From positions 3,013,089 through 3,077,088 of the forward strand of contig NW_006920411.1 in assembly GCF_000344685.1 (NCBI RefSeq): a stretch of DNA of 64,000 nucleotides. Reading direction: 5' to 3'. Shown in pieces: positions 12,801 through 23,554 of the stretch (the stretch's first letter is position 1; every line of letters starts with the position of its first letter). Origin of the DNA: Gloeophyllum trabeum ATCC 11539 (taxonomy: Eukaryota > Basidiomycota > Agaricomycetes > Gloeophyllales > Gloeophyllaceae). Below the pieces are notes generated by a model. It did not search any database. It had not been told where the DNA came from and saw only the letters and a program-made list of their open reading frames with translations. A program made the position numbers and the translations under genes.

Positions 12801-13812
12801 AACGTCCTGCTCTCGATATCCACGATGTGCCCTTGTTATACGGCATGCTCTACAGTAGCTCTGATGAGTGGAAGAGAGAGCGGTTGTGGATGATAAAATA
12901 TCTCGCGGACGGGCTGCAAAGCAGCCAGGACTGGAGAGTATGCAAACGCAGGCATACATGGGATTTGCTCGCTAGCTTATTCCAAAGTTCACCGAAAGAC
13001 CGTGCGCTGAGAAATGCTATCCTGGAAGTGAGTTCGCTGCCTGCTTGCGTACACGATGTGACGGACTGACGGCATTTGTGGTATCATAGGTCCTTGCGAA
13101 TGCAACGTCTATCCCAGAGGCCGCTACATCCTTGGTCACCAAAGCAGCTATTCTCCCGTGGATAGAGATGCAGGTGTCAGGTGATACTCGGGACGAGGAG
13201 ACTGAGGCATTCGTCAAGATTCTGGAGAATATCCTTGTTCGGGCTGATCATAAGAAGGCTGAGCAGTTCACAAAAGGTGCCTGGCGGTCGGCGATTTGCA
13301 GGGCCTTGAGCCCTATGTTGGATAAGACGGGTATGTCTGCTTTTTTTCTGAGCACGGTGTTGTACACGACTTAAATTCGTCTCGCAGAATTCTCAGGGGG
13401 ACTCTTGATGTTCGTCGTGTCTGTCGTGTTGCGACTCAGTCTGTCAACCGAAGGAGCAGCTGTCATCGGACTGTCGTCCCTTCTCGACAAGGCGTTCAGC
13501 TGGCTCTTACGGCTCGAGGCGGATATCAGCATCACGCAGTCTTGGAAGTACCCTGATACTCCCTCGCGTCTGCTGCAGCCTCCGCACCGGGCTCAGACAT
13601 TACATATCGTTCCGGAACGTGACCCAGTGCTTGTATGGGGCGAGTCGGTGGAATGGTTGTGGCGTGTCTCGATGACTTTGCCAAGGAAGTCGCCCAGCTG
13701 GGATGGCCTTACAAGCCGATTGTTGGTGTGGAGAGCTATCGTTGGCCCAGAGGTTAGTCCCGTGGGCGAATGGGCACGCCGGGAGGTGGTACGAAATCTA
13801 TCTACTAGCTGA
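6833..13812 (+). CDS. URB1: Ribosome 60S biogenesis protein Urb1/Npa1
   Basis: Sixteen-exon model encoding 2,057 residues. Introns: 6963-7016, 7166-7213, 7475-7526, 7845-7899, 8223-8279, 9113-9164, 9879-9936, 10157-10203, 10521-10566, 10686-10733, 11677-11738, 11876-11926, 12554-12610, 13028-13089 and 13331-13387; the frame closes exactly. The N-terminus is basic (PRKRAKLDK), followed by the helical Npa1 N-terminal region (LTSLRNRLTVRRDE, then LYVLFIHSFVDPS and IRRVLELCWTGIFSD). The C-terminal third carries the second conserved block (FYPSNFIYPHTARFLLQRP, then RRHTWDLLASLFQSSPKDRA). Length and architecture fit yeast Urb1/Npa1, a nucleolar scaffold for early pre-60S assembly that binds Rsa3, Urb2, Nop8 and Dbp6. 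Its neighbour RSA3 encodes a partner. The stop lies about 100 bp from the convergent hydrolase stop. Confidence 0.92.
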
Positions 13813-13916
13813 TGTGTATTTGTATCCGATTCAAAAATCGTGCCCTCTCCTCGTGCACTATAGTACAGTGTGTTATCCGGCTCTCATGGGAACATGTGGG
13901 GAATGTGTGCGGGTGG

Positions 13917-15319
13917 CTAGAGCCTGGACTGAATATGTCTTGGATCCGGCGGGTATGTGATCAGCGTTTCGAATAGATGTTTGGCTAGTTCTTCTGGGAC
14001 TTCTTGGGGTACCTGAGGGGCGATCAAGGGTGAATTGAGGCGTCCATACAAGTGAATGAAGAGTTGCGTACGAGATGGCCTGCGCCCAAGATCGTTCGCC
14101 GTGAAGCGAAAGTACGTCCGGAACTCAGTGCGTCCTGCACGGCCTTCGGACTATGAGGCAGGGTTCTGTTAGACTCAGATACTAAACCAAGAATTATGCT
14201 CATACATGTAATCCGGAAATTCTCCGAGCATCAGATGGATAGGGAGGCGCCTGCACGCTTCGTCTAAGCACTTCACGGGCTTGGTGGATCCGTCCTTGTC
14301 TTCGTACATGGCCTAGAGCTTCGGGTTACGTATGGCACAAGCATAGAGCACCCATGCTACATACTATTTCTTCTTCCCGGGTACAGGATAGCGTGTAGCC
14401 ATCCCTGCAGGGTCTTAGACCATATTCCTAGAATTTCCGAGGCATGTCGATGGTGAGTGGCATGGCATACAAACTGAGATATGATTGCTCACTATGTATA
14501 GCTGCACTACCTTTGGGTGCCAGGCGCGACGGCCCCTGCTCGCGGCTCGCTCCCGGCTCCGCTCAAAAGACCGGATGGCAGAGTCGCGGCTTTCCCAGAG
14601 GAACTGCCGACGCCGTGCGGACTGCACCAGGCTGCGTCGCAGTTCAGCGAGATGGTCCATGCCGTGCGGACTCAGCATGGGTTCCACCAGGATGACCGAG
14701 GAGAACCTGACAGCGGGCTGTTTGCATTGCAAGATCGTCCTTTGGTCCGAAGCAATGAGCCGAGAAGACTATGAGGATCGAGCGGAGGGACTAACATTGC
14801 CACACCCCCTAACGAGTGGCCGATGCCGACCAGATTTCGATGTCGGAAGTCGACTGGCCCCGACGTCAGGAACGCGTGGGCTGCACAGGCGTACTTCTCA
14901 CAGGTAACTGTAGCGGATACCATCAGTGAGCGTCTAGTAGGATGAGATTAACTAGATTCGACATTACACTGGTTTGAGTACTTCGGGTCTTGCAAGAGCG
15001 CCTGGTTCAGTACGGCGGCTACTCCGTGGTTCGGACAGTCGATAGCCCAGGCTTCCCTCACTACTACCTTCTTCTGGTTCGCCAAGAGCTCAAAGAGACA
15101 TTCCAAAGTCGGCTCCCATGTTTCCTTATGGAAGCTCGTGGAATGGAGGAATACGAGAGTCAATGCCCCAGGACTGCCGATGTTTGATTCGAACTGGGGC
15201 AACCAGTAACGCTTCGCGGCGATCTTGAAGGGATAGGTCGAAACCGGGGGAGGCTCGTATCTCACCTCTTCGTGCAGCATGAGGGGCAACGTCGGATCTG
15301 GAGTGCTGTCATACTCCAC
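13917..15319 (-). CDS. Alpha/beta hydrolase (AB-hydrolase fold)
   Basis: Seven exons encoding 351 residues. Introns on the plus strand: 14013-14071, 14151-14205, 14313-14364, 14428-14492, 14740-14795 and 14908-14967. The N-terminal half has FLHSTSFHKETWEP (oxyanion-loop region) and AWAIDCPNHG. GHSLGG is the GxSxG nucleophile elbow; ILVEPMLSP follows, and GAGHLVPQE near the C-terminus supplies the probable catalytic His. The acid residue is not assigned with certainty. This is a fungal family of esterase/lipase-like hydrolases, related at least loosely to yeast Lpx1. I see no signal peptide or clear peroxisomal tail. Most introns are placed by frame and motif continuity; the intron at 14151-14205 has a possible 40 nt alternative that is less convincing. 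Confidence 0.8.
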
Positions 15320-15741
15320 CGAAGCTTCGTTATATTATACGAATCCGCTGCTGTGGATAACGGTCGCACGAAGTCGGAGACTCCGTGATTAGACACAGCA
15401 ATGGAACGACTCTTCCCGCATAATATTCCAACAAAGGCTTAGACCAGTCCGCACAGAGTCGGTAATACCAAGTGACACAGGAAGCCCGACACTGAGGCTG
15501 TATATAATATGAGAGCTGTAAGACGACCGAAGGCTTGAAGAAACACAGCCCAAGCAATCCGAGTCCACCGGTGCCGGCATCGTCACTGAGATTTACACTT
15601 TAACCGAGGATCTCCGCAGATCTGCTCACGGCTTGGAGAAGATCTCTAATGATCTACTTGATACACTCACTGTTATACTAACACTGCCGGCATTCATATA
15701 TCGCCATATATGCCCCCGAAATCCCCATGCAAAGGTTATGC
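15320..15741. other. Intergenic, hydrolase 5' side / ADE2 3' side
   Basis: No supported gene. Short minus-strand reading frames here have no family signature. An AT-rich TATATAA-type stretch near 15500 could serve the hydrolase promoter, about 180 bp upstream of its ATG. Confidence 0.4.
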
Positions 15742-17702
15742 TCACCGCTTTACTTCGTACCTTTGCCATCCCACCTCCTCCAACTTTTCGACTTTTCCCA
15801 TAACCTCCTGCTCGAGACCGGCAAGGTAATCCTCCATGGCCTTCACAAGATGCGGGATACCCGCACTCAGTATCCGCACCGCCAGCAAACCGGCATTCGT
15901 GCCGTTATTAATAGCGACAGTGGCAACGGGGATGCCCCTCTGCAAAAGGAAGCGATAAGTGTGGGCGTCGGCGTGGATGGAAACCGACTGATAGACTAGA
16001 CATGGACACACACCGGCATCTGGACGATACTATGCAGGGAGTCGACGCCATCAAGGGAGCTACCCTTGACAGGGACGCCGATCACGGGTAACGCCGTCAT
16101 CGCAGCGACCATCCCGGGCAGATGCGCAGCGCCTCCCGCTCCCGCTATAACGACCCGCAGACCGCGCGAGGCCGCGCTTCGTGCGTATCCGACGAGCCTG
16201 TCGGGCGTCCGGTGCGCCGAGACGATCGTAAGTTCGTAGGGGATCTTGAAATGATCCAGGATCCTCGCAGCGGGAAGCATCACGGGCAAGTCAGAGTCCG
16301 ATCCCATTATCACTCCCACAAGAGGGAATGGATGTGAGTGGCTGGGGACGGGCACAGGAGTGTACTTGTCGATTTCGGCCTGCGGCGATAAGAGGGCTTG
16401 TAACAGTGGTCGCAGGCGATCCGCGAGCTCAGCGTCGGAGTCAGCAACGAGCGTGATGTGTCCCATCTTGCGTCCTTTGCGGCATTCAGACTTCCCGTAG
16501 AGATGCACCGTCGCGCCCGGTGCTAGATTTGCGGCCTCGATGACAGGGGTAAGGTCGGACATATTCGATGAAAGCCCGATCAGATTCAGCATAGCTGCCG
16601 ACGGGACTTTGAGGGCAGTAGAGCCCAGAGGCAGAGAAAGGATAGCACGCAGGTGATTCTCGTACTGGGATGTCTCGCATGCCTCGATAGTGTAATGCCC
16701 AGAATTATGAGGCCTCGGAGCGATTTCGTTGATATAGATAGTGCCTAAGAAAAGATATGAGCTCGCGATCCTCGGAATGGTATTTCGGAGGTCACACCAT
16801 CATCCATGAGGAACATTTCGACACCGAATATACCAGCACCCTCGAACGTAGCGATTGCCTGTTCTGCCACCGCCTGTGCCCGCGACGCAACAGCGGGATC
16901 CCGATTGCGCAATGGCGCAAAGACCAGATGCATGATACTTTCCTTGTGGATTGTTTGCACGACCGGATATGACCGCACTTCCCCGGCCGTGTTGCGGACG
17001 ACCATGACAGCAATTTCCTGACAGAACGGTACCCACTTCTCGGCATACAAAGGTCGATCTCCAAGGAATTCGATGGCAGCCTGTGCCTGCGAGAGTTCGC
17101 GCAGCACAAAGTTACCTCGGCCGTCATAAGCTAGCGTCCTACTTTTGAGCATCAGGGGCAAACCCAGCTTATTCGCGGCTACGTGGATAGACTCGACGTT
17201 GGAGTCAACGCGCAGGAACTCCGAGACTGGGCAACCTTTCGCGCGCAGATGCTCCTTTTGCAGGAACTTATCCTGAATGGTGCGGATAGTGGTGGGGCTG
17301 GGATGAACAATGACTGACCCGGACTTCTGGACCTCCTCGAGTACGTCTGCATTAACATGCTCGATCTCCACCGTCAGGACGTCCACGCGCGATGCCAACT
17401 CCCGGATTTTGTCTGGATCGGCGAAGGATCCGTCTATGTGGGCGAGTTCCGGTCTCCGCGGGGTAATTACCTGCTTCGCGGGTCCATTGTCCCCAACGTC
17501 GAGTATGACAACGTTGACATTCAGTAGCGACGCCGAGGCTGCTAGCATGCGGCCGAGCTGGCCCCCGCCTGTACGGATGACAGTCTTAATCCATGTATAT
17601 CACTGGAAAGGTGACTGGAACTGGTGTTGTATCAGCCCGAGCCAGCGTTAAGCTTGAACAACAGAACCCACTCCTACCTAGAACTCCTACAGTCTTGTCC
17701 AT
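15742..17702 (-). CDS. ADE2: Phosphoribosylaminoimidazole carboxylase (Ade2)
   Basis: Four exons encoding 574 residues; introns at 15940-16013, 16745-16797 and 17569-17677 (plus-strand positions). The protein starts [17 protein letters not shown], the N-terminus of the PurK-type ATP-grasp domain (about residues 1-370; also [20 protein letters not shown] and [14 protein letters not shown]). The C-terminal PurE-type domain has [22 protein letters not shown] and [11 protein letters not shown], and after the last splice [18 protein letters not shown]. This is the usual fungal fusion that converts aminoimidazole ribonucleotide to its carboxylated form in de novo purine synthesis. Length agrees with other fungal Ade2 proteins. 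The first intron (109 nt) is about twice the local norm. Confidence 0.95.
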
Positions 17703-18593
17703 CGCCGGGCTTCGTCTACACTCAAGGACGGAGCTGCTGATGTACGGACAAGTCAAAAGAGGGGACTTAGAAAAATTAGAGGTTGGAGTGAAGTGACAGT
17801 CACTAAGTGCTCACATGACCAGTTACTCTCGTCACCCTCGTAGCCCGAGTCACCGACGTCGACGGCGACGCGTCAATTATCGAATATCATGTTTGCTGCT
17901 CCTTTATGAAAGCCACGCTCTGCACCGCTGACTTGCCATCGAGCCGTTTTTTTTCCGCCATCAACTTCAGACTATTTTTCCAGTCAGGTTTGCTCGAGCT
18001 TGAAGGTACTCTGAACCAACAAACGCAGGATGCGCCTCCCGTGCGGAAACTCAATCCTTCACTGGCATTTTCGAACCGGTTAATTCTGTCAAAGACTACA
18101 ATTGCGCATTACTAGACATAGTTCCGCTACCATTAACTTGCAGACTATCTACTAGAGGGAGGAGTAGGCGGAAACTGGTCAATCCCTGAGCGCTTGTGGT
18201 GTCTTCTCAAGTGTCTCTAACAGGTGCAAGGGAGATTCCACACCGGTACAAAGGTCTCGATCTTGTTAAAAATGTTGACTGACATTGCTTCCGATGCCTG
18301 TATTCATGGGACCACTGGAGCTGTCTAGGTGGATAGCGCGTTCATAGTAGCACACTGGCGCGTGGCTCCCTTCCACAAACTAGCCCTGGGGTAATCTTAT
18401 GAATATTCAGCGATGCTACAGGGTCTCCATTTATTTTTTTCACAGCACTCGTTCTAGGTGCTGTCAACTACTTGACCCCCCGTTACTACCGGTACCACGA
18501 GGGAGCTCTCGGACGAAGACGTGAGGCACCTCGCTGCCTCTTCATGTCTTCCCCGTACACTTCCTTTAAGAGGTTAGCAGGACCTCACCCGCT
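17703..18593. other. Intergenic region upstream of ADE2
   Basis: About 0.9 kb between divergent genes. Short reading frames show no motifs. Poly-T runs occur near 17948 and 18433. Nothing else supported. Confidence 0.5.
17847..17852 (-). promoter_or_regulatory. Gcn4/CPC1-type half site upstream of ADE2
   Basis: TGACTC read on the ADE2 strand, 145 bp upstream of the start codon, next to a GACGTC core at 17856-17861. Purine genes in other fungi answer to Gcn4-type bZIP factors. A six-base match is weak evidence by itself. Confidence 0.25.
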
Positions 18594-21236
18594 ATGGATA
18601 GCGTCCGCTGGCGGCCGGTCTCGCTCCTCTCGGGACTCAAAGATCCATTCATTGCGATATCACGAGGATCGAGTGTCATGAATCGCAGCAGCTTGAATTT
18701 GTTGCGGCTGTGCGACTGGTGTGAACGTTATACCTATGTGAGGCCTAACTCTTCGTCCCCGATACAACCTAGCGGCAGCGCTAGGTATGATGCCAAGGTT
18801 CGTTTCGTACACGCGGCAGCCGGATGCCTGTCGTCCCTGTGGTTTTCGTACAAAAGGGATCGCTGGACTTCCGGAGCGCAATATATTGCCGCTAAGTACG
18901 ATTCACGCTCCCTTACTTGCTACGTTCTCATGCCTTCTTTCAATTCCAGCACAGATATCATCGAACTCCGCGGCACCCGCGTCAACTGGCTCCACCGAGG
19001 TGGACGGATTTGCATTGACGGCGCACAGTACGAATATTACGACAGCTCGGACGACGAATCCGTAGTCAACCGACCGGGTGTTGGACGGACTGTGGATAAC
19101 TTCATTTCCCGCATATCGGCGCCACTGGAGATGTTCCTCGGAAACGTCTGCGAGCGTATGGCAGCACGTCATCTTAGAGGAGCCAACGCCGCTTTTGCTC
19201 GTATCATCCTCCGTGCCGAGTCGGGGGATCCTTCCAAAAAGGTTCGCAAGCCCCTGGATCTTCCGCACTGGCTACAGGCTTTGCGCTCGGGGAAAATAGA
19301 TCCAACCAAGTTTTGGTACCATCTTGAGACTGCTGAAAACACGGAAGAACATCGGGAAGTGTACTGCGCAATTACCACCGATGTAAAGAAATTGATTAAG
19401 TATGCTATGTGAGTATGTAGTCTCTCCATTACCATCACGTCTCTTACCTTCTCCACCCTCTTTGTCTAGCGACCGACGCAGGTCTTCTACCAGCCGTCTA
19501 ACAGCAATTTATTATCTTATTCTTCTCCTCGTGATGTTGCCTCGCACTGCCGCGTCACTGGTGAAGGGTCTGAATGTCAGAGATGCGATGGTCCGATTGG
19601 CAGAAGAGGCGTGCCGCAACGGTAGCTCCCCCTCGATCGCCGCCACTCTCCGGCCCATCCAGGAGACTGCATCGGATCTCGAAAGATATACCGTATCTAC
19701 CACCGGGGATTTACCCACATTCACGGATTTTTCGCAATCGGACGTCGTGCATATGTTACACGGGCATGCGTAGGTTCAACTGCCCTTTCCACAACACACT
19801 GTGTCTCGCCATACTTACGCCTACATAGGAGGGGCGTTTGCGGCTCCGCCTTCTGGTATCTGCTCACCAGCTCGGGGTCATTCTCGAAGCTCCCGAAGCA
19901 TCAGATTCGGGACGGCTTGGCGGCACTGACTGAAGACTGGACAAGGCGAGTCGTGTACTGGCTGAAGGCAGCGCAGGTGAATAGTCTTGACGTCACGATA
20001 TACTCACTCGTGCTCCACAACAGTCGGCGCAGCCGCGCGCCGATGGTGACATACACCGAGCGGATCCTTCTGTGGCTCCCGGTATTTCGCGTCCTCTGCG
20101 ATGAGGACTCTGAAGGGTATTTGGTTTGTATGCTTCCTTTGACTGACTGATAACAGAATTACAGGCTGCTGAAGTTCCCGCCTTTATTGGAGTTGACGCA
20201 GAGCATTATCCAGTCGTACACGCGCATCCTCTCGGCCCCGCTGTGTGGGCGAAATCCAGACCATCTTGAACCTCTCACCGCGGAACAACGAAGGAGCATC
20301 GAAAGGGTCTATAAGAGACTTTCGCACTCGAATTCGGTTTCGGAAAGGGTGTACAGATTCCATTGGACTTGCCGTAGCATCCTGGATGCGCTCGAGGGGA
20401 CGCTTTCTCCCTTCTTCCAATGGTGGGCCACCTACGCAGTGGGGGTTCGGGGGGCTAGCACTACCTCACCGACCCCCCTACAGAAGCGGGCGTGTGATGA
20501 TCTTCTACGATTGTTAACGAGGTATATGTGATACCATGAATTGGTCAATCAATTCAATACTGATGGATAGTGTTGTCATCCTAGCAACGAGTGCTCGAAG
20601 GTGGATGCGACCCAAGGAGCGATTCTGCATCCTTTCTTTACCGCCCAAGTGGCTAAAACACTGGGAGAGATCCTGCGGGACTCAGAATTAACATGTCGCT
20701 CGACGTGCTTGCCCGTCTACGCATCCATACTCCCGGTGTGGTCGTCTTTCTCGGTCGAGGATCGTTCACTTTATGACTCCCATCCTTCAACCACAACTAC
20801 GAGGGAACGGTCTGGTGCCGAATCGGGAGTACACCCTGCGTCTGCGTCCTCAGGAAACGGTCTCCACTCGATTGAGACACCGGAATATCATTTCACCCAG
20901 AGGCTGCTGGAGCATTGGGATAATCATCTCAAAGCTTACTTGCGCAAACACCCTACGATATCTCTCCCAGTATTCAAGGTTTCTCTTGTAGCCTGAAGCT
21001 GTAGCTGCAGACAAGACTGATCTATAGAAAGCCAAATTAAATACTCGTACTTCGTAACTCGAATCCCAATGCAGACGGCCTTTGCCTTGATGTTTCTGCG
21101 AGTGCAAGGTGTCTTCCCTACGACATTGGTCCCTGTTCTCACGCCCTTGCGTGCAATGATTTCTGCAAGCCACAGTGTGGAAATAGTTTCCGAGATTGTA
21201 TCACTGATCATCGGTGGCTTCATGTGGCTGTACTAA
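18594..21236 (+). CDS. Hypothetical protein, hydrophobic C-terminus
   Basis: Spliced model with introns 19409-19469, 19770-19828, 20117-20164, 20528-20584 and probably 20979-21074, giving about 773 residues. No family recognised. The first 270 residues contain an acidic SSDDES patch. A hydrophobic run (YYLILLLVMLP) sits just after the first splice. The last exon ends in IVSEIVSLIIGGFMWLY, a possible membrane segment. If the last intron is not used, translation stops at 20996. The spliced version is preferred because the downstream frame stays open and looks coding, although the donor (GTTTCT) is not ideal. Could be a lineage-specific membrane-associated protein. Confidence 0.6.
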
Positions 21237-21342
21237 ACACGTGTTCCTCACATAGTGTTGCAGTCATGTGGCATCATTCGAACCTCCTGCGCCACATCTT
21301 GCCACTCACCGGCCTCACCATTCTCACCACCAGTAACCCGGT

Positions 21343-22280
21343 ATGACTTTGTCGTCATCGCGGGCAGACTACCGTGTCCTGGAGAGCAGGACAGACACCA
21401 AGAATTTCAGGGTACGGATCAAGACAACGCACCCGCCCGAGCCGACAGAGGAGGCGTTTGACCTGGACGACGCGAAGACTTCGCGTCCGCATACCCGGTC
21501 TGAACACATTGTTTCTTATCCCCTAAAGTTTGAGGAGAACAAGGACTTCGACGACGACGACGAAGAAGATAACGAGCAGTTTCGGAGTCATCTGCGCGAG
21601 TTCGCGCCCTCGTACCGTCACTTGAACCACGCAAGGCTCAGCAGTGATGTTTACCCTATCGCACTCTACATAGATGAGTACAATGAGGTCAGGTTCTTTG
21701 ATATTGTTGGCGAGATTGCGTCCGGCGAGGTCGTATCGCAGCTCCCGAAGAACGGCGATGACATCCGGAAAGAATTCAAGTCTACGTGGAACACGGAGAT
21801 GCAGGACAAAGGAAGGATTAAGACAGCCGACGTTATATACCGGCTGCCGTACCACCGGCTCCTTGTCCCCCTCACCCAATTCGTATCTACATGGGACTGC
21901 ATGAAGGCGTTGTATGATTCCATAGAGGGTAAGCTGCCTCCCTTCTCACCCAGCTCGCTGATTATAGAATGTTCCCTATCTCTTTTCTGCTAGCGCACGA
22001 AGTCCTTGCTAATTCAGGCGAAGTGCACGGAAACATCGATCTCAACACTATCCTGACGGACGAGCACCGCCCCGGAGACGCGCCCCGCTCGCAGAGAGGC
22101 TACCTATTCGACTACGAACATCCGCGGAGGTACGCGGTGTCTCTTCCAGGCTTGGAAGATGTGAATTGGAGAGCGATGGTGAGCAGCCTGCCGGCTATGC
22201 GGAACTACATGCCGGCGTTAGTGGAGCAGATAAGGGGCATGCAGTTCCAGGAAGAGAGCAACGATGCAGGGAAAACGTGA
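21343..22280 (+). CDS. Truncated FunK1-type kinase-like protein, probably inactive
   Basis: Two exons (intron 21929-21993) encode 290 residues. The part resembling fungal FunK1 kinases is the segment before and through the catalytic loop: LVPLTQFVSTWDCMKALYDS, then after splicing IEAHEVLANSGEVHGNIDLN. In active FunK1 proteins this position reads HRD; here it is HGN, so the catalytic Asp is replaced. The metal-binding DFG region appears as LFDYEHP. No glycine loop or beta-3 Lys is evident, and the N-terminus is short and acidic (DDDDEEDNEQ). It could be a decaying gene or a pseudokinase. The start codon is the first good in-frame ATG and is uncertain. Confidence 0.55.
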
Positions 22281-22586
22281 TAGTGTGTATTTGCTGATGC
22301 AACAATATTGATATTGTCAAGGTATGTATAACATATATAAGTATGGTTGCACGGGCCTGAATGCGATACAGTCGCAAGCTTTCAGATCTATAAATTACCT
22401 TGGGTCGCAAGGTATGCCGTTTACCTGTAACTACTTGCAGAAGTGGGCCATTGCAAGCATGGCATGATACGAGTCCTGAGTCCCTTGTAAAGGAAGCATG
22501 AGACAGAAACTTCACACTAATAATCCTGTTATACCCCCAATTGGTGTTGCACGACGCGTCCGTGTCACGTGACCGTGTACTGTCTC
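22281..22586. other. Intergenic, upstream of interrupted kinase gene
   Basis: AT-rich start, then a CACGTG at 22566-22571. The frame leading into the kinase 5' fragment is open from 22524 but has no ATG, so an upstream exon or a lost start is implied. Confidence 0.4.
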
Positions 22587-22653
22587 AGTCGCCGCGTCTA
22601 TGCTAACATCAAGGGTGGTAAGCTGGAGCCACGTCCTGGGTTCCGCTTTGGCC
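22587..22653 (+). pseudogene. 5' exon fragment of the kinase gene, cut off by the insertion
   Basis: If the 901 bp element (22654-23554) and one copy of the flanking 10 bp repeat are ignored, this stretch reads in frame into the kinase exon at 23555, giving a natural-looking join (KGGKLEPRPGF followed by RFGRPKDDALYPI). No start codon is visible, so the true first exon is not resolved. This is the main evidence that the element sits within coding sequence. Confidence 0.45.
22644..22653. repeat. Left copy of candidate target-site duplication
   Basis: CGCTTTGGCC, identical to 23555-23564 on the other side of the inverted-repeat element. Confidence 0.65.
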
Positions 22654-23554
22654 AGAGGACCCGGCCGGCTGACACAAAGTCCACGTAGCCCTATAGCCCA
22701 TGGCCCATAGCCCATTTGTCATCGGGCTACATAGACTTCGTAACTTCTTAGCCCTGTCTGGGGTAGGACAGCAAGCCGGCTTGCTGGCCCCCTCGGGGCC
22801 TCTCGGGCGCTCGCAAGCGAGCCCTTTGATCGTCACAGAACATGGAGCGAGAGCGGTGAATGTGGCGGGTATATATACTGATGCTCATTCCGACGCGCTG
22901 CACGTCGTTCGACCCCCTCGCGCATGTAGGTACAGTGTTAATATGTTATATAGTACCTATAAAATACGTATAGTACTGGTCAATGAAAACATTTAACAAT
23001 GAAACCGCAATCAGTAGCTCACGCCCACTTCAAAGTTAACAAGTTGTGTAGTACTAATAGTGTTGCCGCTGTCACGTATGTGCACGTTGAATCCAGAAAA
23101 CTTCAGACGGTTGTAGACCCGTTAGAGTGCGCGATTAATACTCTGCTAAGCGCGAGATCTGTATGCCACATACGCGACAAGCTGCAGATTCCAGATTCCA
23201 TCCTGTATCGTTTATCGAGTCCATTATCCTTCAATACATAAATAGATCTTGCAGTACAGTCAATTTGTATGGGTAAAAATAGTCTACAGCGCCCTACGTC
23301 GTCTATGAGGGCGTCGAATGCACCTCGCGCAACAGTATATATACACTGCGGGACCCTTCGGCCTTGTCACATAGCTCCGGGCCATAGACGTAACGGACTC
23401 CCATAGCCCGTCCACTTTTGTCTTCATAGCCCCGTGGCCCGGGGCTACGGACTCGTAGCCTCATAGCCCTATAGCCCTCCGAGGGCCATGGACCAGGGCT
23501 ATAGGGCTAGGCTATAGGGCTACGTGGACTTTCTGTCAGTCGGCCGTGCGTTCT
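22654..23554. mobile_element. Non-autonomous Mutator-like (MULE-type) element, 901 bp
   Basis: Ends are terminal inverted repeats of about 55-60 bp (left from 22654; right ending at 23554) that both begin AGA and share the cores CTGACA and AAAGTCCACGTAGCCCTATA. They differ at only a few positions. The identical decamer CGCTTTGGCC lies directly outside both ends (22644-22653 and 23555-23564) and is read as a target-site duplication. Long inverted ends with a 9-11 bp duplication are the signature of Mutator-like elements. Subterminal ATAGCCC heptamers are repeated inside both ends. No transposase reading frame is present, so any movement must have used an enzyme encoded elsewhere. Confidence 0.7.

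Noticed and set aside
14166..14205. 40 nt intron in the hydrolase
   Set aside because: The 55 nt alternative (14151-14205) gives a normal length and a smoother protein join.
20979..20996. Stop at 20996 as the end of the hypothetical gene
   Set aside because: Possible, but splicing 20979-21074 gives a further 53 coding-like residues; kept as an alternative only.
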